From NCBI GenBank assembly GCA_051747425.1, contig JBNJGD010000001.1:62001-126000 (forward strand): a stretch of 64,000 nucleotides of DNA, written 5' to 3'. A program made the translations under genes and the position numbers. The DNA comes from HTCC5015 sp051747425 (GTDB taxonomy: Bacteria > Pseudomonadota > Gammaproteobacteria > HTCC5015). Below, one piece after another: positions 26,228 through 35,529 of this stretch. Positions within the stretch are counted from its first letter, which is position 1. Each line of letters opens with the position of its first letter. The notes beneath the pieces were generated by a model. That model saw nothing but the letters and a program-made list of their open reading frames with translations. It was not told where the DNA came from and searched no databases.

Positions 26228-27033
26228 TCGGACATCTCCTGCAAATACATCAATTCGTCTTCTTCAAATCCGGCCATCAACCGGGCTTGCAAATTCAATG
26301 GCCCCTTGGGCAGCCCCGTCATGTACTCCCGCACCAATTGGCGAAAATAGGATTTATGCTCCAGGCCACGCTGACTGCAGCAGTGGTGATACCAGCGACT
26401 GCCGATACGGACATGGCCAATTTCCTCATCCAGAATTTGTTCGAGGCAGGCCAGGGCCCGTGTGTCACCCACGGCCGACAGTTTTTTCAACATACCGGGC
26501 GTCACATCCAGACCACGGGCCTCGAGTACTCGCGGCACCAAGGCCATGCGCACCAGTACATCGTGACCCGTCTTGACAGCCATCTCCCAGAGACCATTGT
26601 GAGCCGGAAAGTCGCCGTAATCGCAGCCGTTGTCGCGCAGGTAATCGCGCAACATCAGAAAGTGGCGCGCCTCGTCCAGCCCCACCGATATCCAGTCACT
26701 GTAGTAGTCCCGGGGCATATGGCGAAACCGGTAAACCGCATCCCAGGCCAGATTAATGGCGTTGAACTCGATGTGAGTGACCGCATGAATCAGGGCATTG
26801 CGCCCCACCTGGTTTTGCATGCTGCGCCGGGGCACTTCAGGGGGAGGCACCAACTGTGGTTTGTCCGGGCGCCCCGGTATGTGAAGGGGTTCGCTGGCAC
26901 TCTCCCCTTCCAGCCTCAAATCCCCGTTGCGCCACCGCGCCGCTACCGATTCGGCGAGCGCGATCTTTTCGTCGGGATCGTCGCAGGTGATAATCCGGAG
27001 GGCGCACTGGTGTAGCGATGGCGTTTGATTCAA
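26224..27033 (-). CDS. DUF455 ferritin-like protein
   Basis: The function is not established. The 269-residue protein has three segments that together look like a ferritin-type di-iron site: HIEFNAINLAWDA, LDEARHFLML and ILDEEIGHVRIG. The start is uncertain: I use a TTG that overlaps the recO stop (TTGA) and has GGAG eight bases upstream, in keeping with the 4-bp overlaps across this operon; the frame is open for 33 codons further inside recO. It is coupled to tex downstream. Confidence 0.8.
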   Translation of the reverse strand: MNQTPSLHQCALRIITCDDPDEKIALAESVAARWRNGDLRLEGESASEPLHIPGRPDKPQLVPPPEVPRRSMQNQVGRNALIHAVTHIEFNAINLAWDAVYRFRHMPRDYYSDWISVGLDEARHFLMLRDYLRDNGCDYGDFPAHNGLWEMAVKTGHDVLVRMALVPRVLEARGLDVTPGMLKKLSAVGDTRALACLEQILDEEIGHVRIGSRWYHHCCSQRGLEHKSYFRQLVREYMTGLPKGPLNLQARLMAGFEEDELMYLQEMSE

Positions 27034-27737
27034 CGGAATAACTCCCGGGCATAAACTCGCCGACCGCCCAGCTGATGAGAAATCAGGCGGCGACAGATGG
27101 TTTTGGCTGCGGAAAGAGCATCGAGACTCCAATTGCGTTGCGACACGGCAATCAGCTGTTCTCCGTCAACAGGCCGCTGGTCCGGTGACCCGGAAGCAGC
27201 TACCACCAGGCCCGTAACCGGCTTCCAGCCATTGCCGGGTTCGAGCAGGTAATGGCGGCCGGCTTCAATAGGGTCACCTGCAACATCGTTTTCAAAATCA
27301 ATGCCGTAGCCAAGCAGGTTGAGCAAGTCCAGCTCGAACTCGCGCAATACCGGTTCCCGGCTCACCCGGCTCTCGGCCGCTGTGAGCCCGTCGAGTAACA
27401 GGCCATAGCGGTCAAAAATCTCGGGCTGGGCATCGCCCTCGGGCAAAAAGTACTTGAGCAACTCATTGGCATAAAGTCCACAGTAGAGCGACTCACCGGC
27501 GAGGGACCAATAGCTGCCGATCGGCTCCGCCTGGGTCATGGTCAACAGTGACCCATGGCCGCGACAGGCAATATCGATGAGATTGAAGGGTTCCAGGGAA
27601 AAGCGTTTGCGATTGCCACGGGCGCCACGCCCTACCGCCGCCACCTTTCCGGCCTCGCGGGTGAGCAGATCGACCAGCGCGCTGGTATTGCGATAAGGGC
27701 GCCGGTGAAGGACAAAGGCCTCACCCGTCACTTCCAA
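27030..27737 (-). CDS. recO: DNA repair protein RecO
   Basis: RecO helps load RecA onto SSB-coated DNA in the RecF pathway. The 235-residue protein has the N-terminal OB-fold region (GEAFVLHRRPYRNTSALVDL, then VGRGARGNRKR) and a helical C-terminus containing the conserved ANELLKYFLPEG segment. The era gene upstream overlaps it by about 10 bp, and the order rnc-era-recO is the common one. Confidence 0.94.
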   Translation of the reverse strand: MEVTGEAFVLHRRPYRNTSALVDLLTREAGKVAAVGRGARGNRKRFSLEPFNLIDIACRGHGSLLTMTQAEPIGSYWSLAGESLYCGLYANELLKYFLPEGDAQPEIFDRYGLLLDGLTAAESRVSREPVLREFELDLLNLLGYGIDFENDVAGDPIEAGRHYLLEPGNGWKPVTGLVVAASGSPDQRPVDGEQLIAVSQRNWSLDALSAAKTICRRLISHQLGGRRVYARELFR

Positions 27738-28633
27738 GAGTCACCGCGCTCCGTATAACCAAGGTGATTGAGGGTGCGCTCATCATCCGACCAGCCCTCC
27801 TTGACACGAACCCAGAGCTCCAGGTGCACGCGGGTGCCGAGCAGACGGGCGATGGACTGTCGGGCTCGGGTGCCGACCTCCTTTAAACGCTGACCACCCT
27901 TGCCAATCACCATGCCCTTTTGAGTGGATCGCTCTACCCAAATCACGGCGTGAATGACATAGCGCTCGGCTTCTTCCTTGAATTGCTCAATCTCCACCGT
28001 CGTGGCGTAGGGAATTTCCTGTTGCATGCTCAAGAAGAGCTGCTCGCGAATTCGCTCGGCAGCGAGAAAGCGCATGTTGCGATCGGTAAAATCGTCATCC
28101 TCAAAAATGTGAGGCTGTTCGGGCAGAAACGCCTTGAGTTCCTTTTCCAGCTGGTCGACGCCCTGCCCCTTGCGCGCCGACAGGGGGACCAGAGCGGCAA
28201 AATCGTGGCGTTCGCTGAGCGCCTGAATGAACGGCAGTAGCGATTCCTTGTCATCGACCACATCCACTTTGTTCACCACGGCCACAATGGGCAAATTCCG
28301 CTGTATGAGTCGATCCAGCAAAGCCTGATCCTCGTCGCTCCAGCGCATGGCCTGGACCACAAAGACGGCGACATCGACATCCGACAGGGAACCCAGGGCT
28401 GCGCGGTTCATGTAGCGGTTGATCGCGCGCTTTTCCCCCAGGTGGTAGCCCGGGGTATCGACAAACACCATCTGATCTTCGCCGCGGGTTACCACTCCGA
28501 GAATCTGGTGGCGCGTGGTTTGCGGCTTATGCGTCGCAATGCTCAGGCGAACGCCAATCAGACGGTTCATTAGTGTGGATTTACCCACATTGGGTCGGCC
28601 GACAACGGCAATGTAGCCACAGCGCTGGGTCAT
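27728..28633 (-). CDS. era: GTPase Era
   Basis: Era is an essential GTPase that binds 16S rRNA near its 3' end during small-subunit maturation. The 301-residue protein has G1 GRPNVGKST, G3 DTPGYH, G4 NKVD, and a C-terminal KH domain near 205-290 with the signature VIGKGGQRLKEVG. The ATG overlaps the rnc stop (ATGA). Confidence 0.97.
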   Translation of the reverse strand: MTQRCGYIAVVGRPNVGKSTLMNRLIGVRLSIATHKPQTTRHQILGVVTRGEDQMVFVDTPGYHLGEKRAINRYMNRAALGSLSDVDVAVFVVQAMRWSDEDQALLDRLIQRNLPIVAVVNKVDVVDDKESLLPFIQALSERHDFAALVPLSARKGQGVDQLEKELKAFLPEQPHIFEDDDFTDRNMRFLAAERIREQLFLSMQQEIPYATTVEIEQFKEEAERYVIHAVIWVERSTQKGMVIGKGGQRLKEVGTRARQSIARLLGTRVHLELWVRVKEGWSDDERTLNHLGYTERGDSWK

Positions 28634-29307
28634 CGCCCCTCCTGATCGATCAGTTTTTCAAGGGCAAGGCCAGCGGCGGCCTGCTCGGCCTTGCGTCGGC
28701 TTCGCCCGCCACCCGTCACATCCACGCCGTGGCTGTCGACACAGCAGCGTACGCGAAATTCCTGCTGGTGGGGCAAACCACTGACTTCGACCATTTCATA
28801 GGTCGGTAGTGGATAGTGGCGGCCCTGTAACCACTCCTGAAGACGGGTCTTGGAATCCTTGAGGTCACTTGCCGTTGGCAACTGGTCAAAATCGTCCCCG
28901 TAGAGCGAGAGAACAAACCCCTGCGCGCGATCCATACCGCCATCGAGATAAATGGCACCGATGACAGCCTCCACAGCGTCGGCGAGAATCGAGTCTCGAC
29001 GCCAACCACCGCTTTTAAGTTCTCCTCCACCGAGCTGCAAAAAGCTGCCCAGCTCCATCTCCTTGGCGTGGCGGGCCAGAGAGTTCTTGTCGACCAGACT
29101 CGCGCGCAGGCGGCTCAGGTCGCCCTCGGGACGATGGGGAAAACGGCGGTAAAGCTCTGCAGCCACGCTGAAATTGAGAATGCTGTCGCCGAGAAATTCC
29201 AGGCGTTCATTATTGTCTTTACTGGCACTGCGATGGGTGACCGCCCGCTCGAGTAACGAGCGGTCCCCGAAAGTATAGGCCAGAGTGTCTTCAAGAGAAC
29301 TCAGCAA
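28630..29307 (-). CDS. rnc: Ribonuclease III
   Basis: RNase III cleaves double-stranded RNA in rRNA processing and regulatory RNAs. The 225-residue protein has the catalytic signature ERLEFLGDSILN, the second acidic site in DAVEAVIGAIYLDGG, and a double-stranded-RNA-binding domain from about residue 152 (DSKTRLQEWLQG) to the end. It lies between a DUF4845 gene and era, as in Pseudomonas. Confidence 0.97.
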   Translation of the reverse strand: MLSSLEDTLAYTFGDRSLLERAVTHRSASKDNNERLEFLGDSILNFSVAAELYRRFPHRPEGDLSRLRASLVDKNSLARHAKEMELGSFLQLGGGELKSGGWRRDSILADAVEAVIGAIYLDGGMDRAQGFVLSLYGDDFDQLPTASDLKDSKTRLQEWLQGRHYPLPTYEMVEVSGLPHQQEFRVRCCVDSHGVDVTGGGRSRRKAEQAAAGLALEKLIDQEGR

Positions 29308-29309
29308 AC

Positions 29310-29696
29310 TTAACGACCACCCGTAATCAAAATTTCATCCTCAAGTACCACTTCAAAGCGAACCGGCTCAATAAAGTCGGCCTTTTGGGAGTAATTGATG
29401 ACAATTTTCTTGCCTTCACGGGAGTCTTTAAAGTCAACGACTTGTCGGCTTTTACCTTCAAAATTCCGGACATCGTTAAAATCGGCGAGCTTGATGATTT
29501 TTGACCTCAATTCCGCATCCGAAGCATTGAGCGAATCCGGATCACTGGCAATATCGGCCAGGACGGTCTGCATCATCATGTAATTTTTTATAGGTGAGAA
29601 CAGCACCAGAAACTGAAAAAACAAGGTCCCAATAACGGCAATCAGCCCCATAACGCTCCACATGCTCATGCCCGCTTGTCGTTTACTGATAAACAT
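29310..29696 (-). CDS. DUF4845 single-pass membrane protein
   Basis: A small protein of unknown function commonly found between lepB and rnc. The 128 residues start with a short basic stretch, then one hydrophobic helix (WSVMGLIAVIGTLFFQFLVL, about 13-33), and a hydrophilic domain that would face the periplasm. The N-terminus RQAGMSMWSVMGLI resembles pilin-like starts but no peptidase site with the required Glu at +5 is visible. Membership in DUF4845 rests on length, position and this topology. Confidence 0.8.
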   Translation of the reverse strand: MFISKRQAGMSMWSVMGLIAVIGTLFFQFLVLFSPIKNYMMMQTVLADIASDPDSLNASDAELRSKIIKLADFNDVRNFEGKSRQVVDFKDSREGKKIVINYSQKADFIEPVRFEVVLEDEILITGGR

Positions 29697-29711
29697 TTTC
29701 CTCTCCTCTCT

Positions 29712-30527
29712 TTATTCAACACTGTTGCCGATGCGGTTGAAGCGGTCGAAGCCCCAGTGCATCCAGATAAATTGTGCCTTGCCAACGAGATTCTCTTCCG
29801 GAACCAGCCCCCATATACGGCTGTCCTTACTCCGGTTGCGGTTGTCTCCCATGGCAAAATAGTGACCTTCCGGAATGTTCAGACGGGTAGCGTCAATGCT
29901 CGGAAAGTTGGGGTGATTCAGGATGTCGTGCTCGTGCCCGAGCAAGTCCTCACGGCGCTTGACGGCGATATTTCGCTTGCCTTCGATGTCCGTATACTCG
30001 AATTGCTCGGCGCCCGTTGCCGGCACTTCCTCACCGTTTATGAACAGGCGGTTATCGCGGTATATAACGCTGTCACCGGGGATACCCACAATACGCTTGA
30101 TGTAATCCACGCTGGGGTCTTCCGGGTAACGAAAAACCACCACATCCCCTCGCTCCGGCTCTCCGATGTCAACAAAGCGTGTATGCAGTACGGGCAGGCG
30201 CAAACCGTAGCTGTATTTGGTAACGACAATAAAATCGCCCACCAGCAAAGTGGGAATCATGGAACCCGAGGGGATGCGGAAAGGTTCGGCAACAAAACTG
30301 CGGATCACCAACACCAGCAACAAAACGGGGAAGAAAGAGCGGGAAAAGTCGATCAGCGCCGGCGGCTTGTCCTCGACGGCCTCCGAGCCCTTCTCTTTTG
30401 CGCCACTTTCAGCGGCCCGTTTGGCCAGTCGTTTCTCCTCCCAAAAACACTTGTCCAGCAGAGCCACTACACCGGTCACGAGCGTGGCCAGAGTCAGGTA
30501 GAAGGCAAAATCGTAGTGTATGTTCAT
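29712..30527 (-). CDS. lepB: Signal peptidase I
   Basis: LepB removes signal peptides on the periplasmic face of the inner membrane. The 271-residue protein has two N-terminal membrane helices (about 8-25 and 64-80), the catalytic serine at position 89 in PSGSMIPTL, the general-base lysine at 144 in DYIKRIVGIPGD, and the conserved GDNRNRSKDSR segment. Its ATG overlaps the lepA stop codon (TGATG). Confidence 0.96.
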   Translation of the reverse strand: MNIHYDFAFYLTLATLVTGVVALLDKCFWEEKRLAKRAAESGAKEKGSEAVEDKPPALIDFSRSFFPVLLLVLVIRSFVAEPFRIPSGSMIPTLLVGDFIVVTKYSYGLRLPVLHTRFVDIGEPERGDVVVFRYPEDPSVDYIKRIVGIPGDSVIYRDNRLFINGEEVPATGAEQFEYTDIEGKRNIAVKRREDLLGHEHDILNHPNFPSIDATRLNIPEGHYFAMGDNRNRSKDSRIWGLVPEENLVGKAQFIWMHWGFDRFNRIGNSVE

Positions 30528-32320
30528 CAGTCGTTATCCACCTGCAGCACGGACAAAAACGCCTCCTGGGGCACTTCTACCTTGCCAATCTGTTTCATCC
30601 GGCGTTTACCGGCTTTTTGTTTTTCCAGCAGCTTGCGTTTGCGGCTGACATCACCACCGTAGCATTTGGCCAGAACATTCTTGCGCAGCGCCTTTACATT
30701 GGTGCGGGCAATAATATGATTGCCAATCGCCGCCTGCAGTGCAACCTCAAACATCTGTCTCGGGATCAGCTTCTGCAATTTTTCGATCACTTCGCGGCCC
30801 CGTCGCTGGCTTTGATCCCGGTGGGCAATGATCGCCAGGGCGTCCACTTTCTCGCCATTGATCAGAATATCCACGCGGACGAGATCCGCGACCTGGAAGC
30901 GCTTGAAGTCGTAGTCAAATGAAGCAAACCCGCGGCTGACGGATTTGAGCCGATCGAAAAAGTCCAGCACCACTTCGGCCATCGGCAATTCGTACTCCAG
31001 TTGTACCTGATTGCCCAGATACTGCATGTTAATCTGCCTGCCGCGCTTCTCTTCACAAAGCCCGATGACATTGCCAATAAACTCCGAGGGCACCAGAATA
31101 CTGGCGCCGATAAGCGGCTCGCGAATCTCGCCAATCAAATTCACTTCGGGCAAATCGCTGGGATTGTGGATTTCGAGCAATTCTCCCTGCGTGGTCTCCA
31201 CCTGGTATATCACCGTGGGCGCAGTGGTAATCAGCTCGAGATCGTACTCTCGCTCCAGGCGCTCCTGAATGATCTCCATGTGCAGCATGCCCAGAAAACC
31301 GCAGCGAAAACCAAAGCCCAGAGCCTGAGAGGTTTCCGGTTCATAGTGCAAAGCGGCATCATTGAGCCGCAGCTTTTGCAGGGCATCGCGAAAGTCCTCG
31401 TAATCCTCGGCGCTGATCGGGAACACCCCGGCAAAAACCCGCGGCTGGACTTGCTTGAAACCGGGCAATGGCTCAGGCGCCGGATTTTTCTCCAGCGTGA
31501 TGGTGTCGCCGACCGGGGCCGCTTCGATCTCCTTGATTCCGGCGATGATGTAACCCACATCGCCGGCGCTCAACTCCTTGCGAGACAGCCGTTTGGGGGT
31601 AAAAACACCCACATCCTCAACCTGGAAGTTGCGGCCACTGGACATGATCTGGATTTTGTCCTTTTTACTCAAACGACCGTCGAAAATTCGCACCAGGGAA
31701 ACGACGCCCAGATAGTTATCAAACCAGGAATCAATAATCAGGGCTTTCAGCGGGCCATCGGGATCGCCCTCGGGAGGCGGGATCTGGGCCACCATGGCCT
31801 CGAGAAGATCCTCGATACCAAGGCCGTTCTTGGCACTGACTCGAAGGGCATCCTTCGCCTCAATGCCAATGACATTCTCAATTTCGCCAATCACGCGCTC
31901 GGCATCGGCTGCCGGCAAATCGATTTTATTGAGCACCGGCACCACCTCGAGATCCTGCTCGATGGCGGTGTAGCAGTTGGCCACACTTTGCGCCTCCACT
32001 CCCTGTGAGGCGTCGACCACCAACAGGGCTCCCTCACAGGCCGCCAGTGAGCGGGACACTTCGTAGGAGAAGTCCACATGCCCGGGGGTATCAATGAAGT
32101 TGAGGCGATAGGTTTCACCGTCTCTGGCCTTGTAATCGAGCGAGACACTCTGGGCCTTGATGGTAATACCGCGCTCGCGCTCGAGATCCATGGAGTCGAG
32201 CACCTGCTCGTTCATCTCGCGGTCGGTGAGCCCGCCACAAACCTGAATAAAGCGGTCGGCAATCGTCGATTTGCCGTGGTCAATATGGGCGATAATGGAA
32301 AAGTTTCGGATGCGTTTCAT
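30527..32320 (-). CDS. lepA: Translation factor LepA (EF4)
   Basis: LepA is a ribosome-associated GTPase involved in translation initiation and elongation under stress. The 597-residue protein has G1 AHIDHGKST, G3 DTPGHVDF, G4 NKID, EF-G-like domains II, III and V, and the LepA-specific C-terminus (CYGGDVSRKRKLLEKQKAGK). It is coupled to lepB downstream. Confidence 0.97.
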   Translation of the reverse strand: MKRIRNFSIIAHIDHGKSTIADRFIQVCGGLTDREMNEQVLDSMDLERERGITIKAQSVSLDYKARDGETYRLNFIDTPGHVDFSYEVSRSLAACEGALLVVDASQGVEAQSVANCYTAIEQDLEVVPVLNKIDLPAADAERVIGEIENVIGIEAKDALRVSAKNGLGIEDLLEAMVAQIPPPEGDPDGPLKALIIDSWFDNYLGVVSLVRIFDGRLSKKDKIQIMSSGRNFQVEDVGVFTPKRLSRKELSAGDVGYIIAGIKEIEAAPVGDTITLEKNPAPEPLPGFKQVQPRVFAGVFPISAEDYEDFRDALQKLRLNDAALHYEPETSQALGFGFRCGFLGMLHMEIIQERLEREYDLELITTAPTVIYQVETTQGELLEIHNPSDLPEVNLIGEIREPLIGASILVPSEFIGNVIGLCEEKRGRQINMQYLGNQVQLEYELPMAEVVLDFFDRLKSVSRGFASFDYDFKRFQVADLVRVDILINGEKVDALAIIAHRDQSQRRGREVIEKLQKLIPRQMFEVALQAAIGNHIIARTNVKALRKNVLAKCYGGDVSRKRKLLEKQKAGKRRMKQIGKVEVPQEAFLSVLQVDND

Positions 32321-32380
32321 AGGGGCGCAATGCTACCCCAGAGGCCCTGTAAAAAACAGCAAAAACGCAAGTAAACGGCT

Positions 32381-32623
32381 TCAGACTTGTGCTTCGAGTG
32401 CCGCCACCACCTTTTCCCGGTTGAAGTGGTAGTAGCAAAGCGTTTTCCCCGCCAGCTCAAGGACGGGGACATAAAATCCGTAGCGCAGTTCCAGCTCCGG
32501 ATCGCGGTCGACATCAACCAGCTTCAGGTCAAACTCCACCTCGCCACGAAGCTGATCCAGTGCCACCTGCATGGCCTGGCACAGATGACAATCGGGTCGA
32601 TGGAACAGCGTCAGCTCCGGCAT
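32381..32623 (-). CDS. Glutaredoxin-like protein (DUF836 type)
   Basis: An 80-residue thioredoxin-fold protein with the active-site segment FHRPDCHLCQAMQ (CHLC), so a thiol redox role is likely but its partner is unknown. The fold continues through VDVDRDPELELRYGFYVPVLEL, which supplies the cis-proline region. The ATG overlaps the mucD stop (TAATG), which places it at the end of the envelope-stress operon. Confidence 0.85.
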   Translation of the reverse strand: MPELTLFHRPDCHLCQAMQVALDQLRGEVEFDLKLVDVDRDPELELRYGFYVPVLELAGKTLCYYHFNREKVVAALEAQV

Positions 32624-34050
32624 TATTCAGGGATCCGCACGGCGAGAAATTCCCTGCCATAGGGGCGAGCCACCAAAAAGGGGACCACCCGGCCGGGTTC
32701 GAGGGCATCGACCCTCTCGGCAAATGCCTCCGGTGAATTGACCGCCTGGTTGTCAATGTGAGTCACCACATCCCCGGAGCGCAGACCGGCATCGGCGGCA
32801 GCGCCGGGGCTGATACTGGTCACAGCAACTCCCCCGCGGGGTAGCTTAAGGCGCTCTCGCATGCGGTCATCGACTGGAGCCACCACCAGACCGAGGCGGT
32901 TTTTGCCAGCCGGTTCCGGCTGACTTTTTTTCCCGGAGGCAGAGACCTGTTGGCCGGTATGCTCACCGAGCTCAATGGTCAGGTGTTTACTTTGCCCGCT
33001 GCGCAAGAGTTCGAGATCGACCTCTTCGCCCGCGGTATGACGACCCACCATCGGCGGCAGTGCCGAGGAACGCGGCACACGCCTGTCGTCGACAGAGAGA
33101 ATGATATCTCCGGGCTCAACGCCGGCTTTCTCGGCGGGGCTTCCGGGCATCACCGAAGCCACCAGAGCACCGCGCGGCCTGTCCAGACCGAAACTTTCAG
33201 CCAGCTCACGCGTGACCTCCTGAATGGCTACGCCAAGCCAACCGCGGGAAACGGACCCGGTCTTCTTGATTTGTTCCACAACATCCATGGCGACATCAAT
33301 GGGAATGGCGAAAGCCAGGCCCATATAGCCCCCGGTGCGACTAAAAATCTGTGAATTGACGCCGACCACTTCGCCATCGAGGTTAAACAGCGGCCCACCC
33401 GAGTTTCCGGGATTAATCGCTACATCGGTTTGCAAAAAGGGCACATAGTTTTCGTTGGGCAGGGCACGGCCCTTGGCGCTGACGATGCCCGCCGTCACAC
33501 TGGCATCAAAACCAAAGGGTGAGCCGATGGCCAGCACCCACTCGCCGACCGCCACCGATTGACTGTCACCCAGCTGGACCGTGGGCAGCTTTTTGTCGGT
33601 TTCAACTTTAAGTACAGCGATGTCCGTATCGGGGTCCACTCCGATGACATCGGCAACAAATTCGCGCCGATCACTCATCCGCACCACGACTTCATCGGCG
33701 CCCTCGACGACATGATTGTTAGTCACAATGTAGCCGTCTCCGGAAATGATGAAGCCCGAACCCAGTGAGTGGTGCTGATCCCTCGGCATCGGCGTCCCCT
33801 GCCCCTCGGGCACTTCAAAATAGTGCCGGAACAATTCGGCCCAGGGACCAAGCTGTTCCAGCTGACTCTCCAGTGCCTCGCGATCAAAAGGCAGACCGTT
33901 TGCGGCTACTTTGCGGGTGGTACTGATATTCACCACGGCCGGCGCATTCTCCTTCACCAGATCGGTGAAGTCGGGCAAGGCCCGGGCAAATGACGCATGG
34001 CTGAACGACAGGCTCAACAGGCACATCGACAGTAAAATAAAGCGTTTCAT
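32623..34050 (-). CDS. mucD: Periplasmic serine protease MucD (DegP/HtrA family)
   Basis: MucD degrades damaged envelope proteins and damps the AlgU response. The 475-residue protein has a signal peptide (about 1-22), a trypsin-like domain with triad His113, Asp143 and Ser217 (NPGNSGGPLF), and two PDZ domains (about 265-350 and 380-470). The start was moved to MKRFILL because it begins the signal peptide and follows a purine-rich GGAGCG site; the frame is open 49 codons further without sense. It is the fifth gene after rpoE. Confidence 0.95.
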   Translation of the reverse strand: MKRFILLSMCLLSLSFSHASFARALPDFTDLVKENAPAVVNISTTRKVAANGLPFDREALESQLEQLGPWAELFRHYFEVPEGQGTPMPRDQHHSLGSGFIISGDGYIVTNNHVVEGADEVVVRMSDRREFVADVIGVDPDTDIAVLKVETDKKLPTVQLGDSQSVAVGEWVLAIGSPFGFDASVTAGIVSAKGRALPNENYVPFLQTDVAINPGNSGGPLFNLDGEVVGVNSQIFSRTGGYMGLAFAIPIDVAMDVVEQIKKTGSVSRGWLGVAIQEVTRELAESFGLDRPRGALVASVMPGSPAEKAGVEPGDIILSVDDRRVPRSSALPPMVGRHTAGEEVDLELLRSGQSKHLTIELGEHTGQQVSASGKKSQPEPAGKNRLGLVVAPVDDRMRERLKLPRGGVAVTSISPGAAADAGLRSGDVVTHIDNQAVNSPEAFAERVDALEPGRVVPFLVARPYGREFLAVRIPE

Positions 34051-34072
34051 CGCTCCTCCAGTACCTTGAACA

Positions 34073-34540
34073 TCAGGGAGTAAGTGTGACTTTGAACTCG
34101 GGACGAGCTGTAGTAGTGGTGCGCAGCACGGTCGGCTGAAAGCGCTCATTGCGGGCAATACGGGTGGAAAACCACTGTATCCAGGCAAAGCCGACAATCA
34201 GGCCGGCGCCACAGCCGACCACCGAGGCAAAGGAGCCACCCAACAACAGCTCCCCCGCCATGGCGCCCGCAAGCATTAACAACAGGGGGACCAGATACAC
34301 GGCCAGCGAGCTTTTGAGCAACATGTCCTCTGCCAGTCCCACGATGACCGTATCGCCAATGCCCGCGTTGCAGCGATTGATGGCGCGCACTTCTGTGTAC
34401 TGCCGTCCGATCACCTTGCCAATGGCAGAGGTGCCACAACCTTTTTGCGCGGCACAACTGTCACAGGCGGTAGAGCGACGGGTTTGCACCCAGGCAAAAC
34501 CATCATCCACCGCGGTAACTGTAGCCTGCTCTTCAATCAT
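34073..34540 (-). CDS. rseC: RseC/MucC-family inner-membrane protein
   Basis: RseC modulates sigma-E signalling and is linked to maintaining reduced SoxR. The 155-residue protein starts MIEEQATVTAVDDGFAWVQT, has the cysteine cluster CDSCAAQKGCG near residues 26-35, and two adjacent membrane helices (about 80-125). Its ATG overlaps the mucB stop. Confidence 0.93.
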   Translation of the reverse strand: MIEEQATVTAVDDGFAWVQTRRSTACDSCAAQKGCGTSAIGKVIGRQYTEVRAINRCNAGIGDTVIVGLAEDMLLKSSLAVYLVPLLLMLAGAMAGELLLGGSFASVVGCGAGLIVGFAWIQWFSTRIARNERFQPTVLRTTTTARPEFKVTLTP

Positions 34541-35529
34541 TGGCTCCGTCTCTCCACATTCCGGCTTACCTGTTTGACCGTTACCAGGGGCACTTCTCCA
34601 ACCACCACCACCTTGTGGTCATCTACCACACGACCGTACGCATTGACCGCGCCAATATTGCTGTGGCCCGCCAGAGGCTCTGATTTTCCTCTACCAACTG
34701 GTTCAACAAACACCGACAAGGTCGCCAACCCGTCTGAATAGACCATGTGCTCGAGGGCGCCCTCATCCCGAATGCGACGCTCGTGGGTGGTCAGGGAAAA
34801 ACCGTTTGGCAGTTCACCGACCATCCAGTGATGCTCGTCATAGAGATCACCCGTAGGCGGCATGATTTCGTGACGCTTCAGGTGGGTTGTATCAAAATCA
34901 CCCTCGAAAAGTGACTCGGGCAAATCGTCCTCGACGCGAAGCTCCGTGTACATCAATTGTTCAATGGCCCTTCCCTGGGCGTCGAGAAGGTCGACTTTGA
35001 CCAGCAAATAACTTTGTTCATCAATCCAGAAACGCCGTCCGTAGCGATAGGCGTCTTTGGGTTGCAGTGTCACCACCAGGCAGCGACGGCCGGCAATGCG
35101 ATCGACACCACTCTTGCGTACATGGTAGTAGCGATCCACTCCCTTGAGTTCCATTGGGACCGACATGGGCAATTGGCTGCGAACCCGAGAGCGATCAACC
35201 GTCACCAGCCCGGACCCGGGCAAGACCTGTGTCACCACATTATCGCGGCGAATCACTTCGCGGGGTTCGCCATTGAGAGAGAGCAACTTTTCATCATTGC
35301 CCTGCTCGCTTTGCCGACGGGCGACCTTCATGGCTTCCATACGACCATCGTGCAAGTAAACGAAGGTGCCGGTGTAACTGAGCTCCTGCATGGCCTGCCC
35401 CATGTTTTCGAGCAATTGAATCGCGGACAATTCGTCGGCCTGGGCCGTCACCGCCAGTGCAGCGAGCAATCCGCCGGAAGCCCAAAGGGCGCAGCGCCTC
35501 AATGCGTTTGCACTACTGAGTGCTGTCAT
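34537..35529 (-). CDS. mucB: Sigma-E regulator MucB/RseB (periplasmic)
   Basis: MucB binds the periplasmic part of anti-sigma factor MucA and shields it from proteolysis until lipid or LPS signals arrive. The 330-residue protein has a signal peptide (cleavage after TAQA near 31), the N-terminal MucB/RseB lipid-binding-like domain (QLLENMGQAMQELSYTGTFV) and the C-terminal domain ending in DHKVVVVGEVP. It overlaps the mucA end by about 17 bp. Confidence 0.95.
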   Translation of the reverse strand: MTALSSANALRRCALWASGGLLAALAVTAQADELSAIQLLENMGQAMQELSYTGTFVYLHDGRMEAMKVARRQSEQGNDEKLLSLNGEPREVIRRDNVVTQVLPGSGLVTVDRSRVRSQLPMSVPMELKGVDRYYHVRKSGVDRIAGRRCLVVTLQPKDAYRYGRRFWIDEQSYLLVKVDLLDAQGRAIEQLMYTELRVEDDLPESLFEGDFDTTHLKRHEIMPPTGDLYDEHHWMVGELPNGFSLTTHERRIRDEGALEHMVYSDGLATLSVFVEPVGRGKSEPLAGHSNIGAVNAYGRVVDDHKVVVVGEVPLVTVKQVSRNVERRSQ

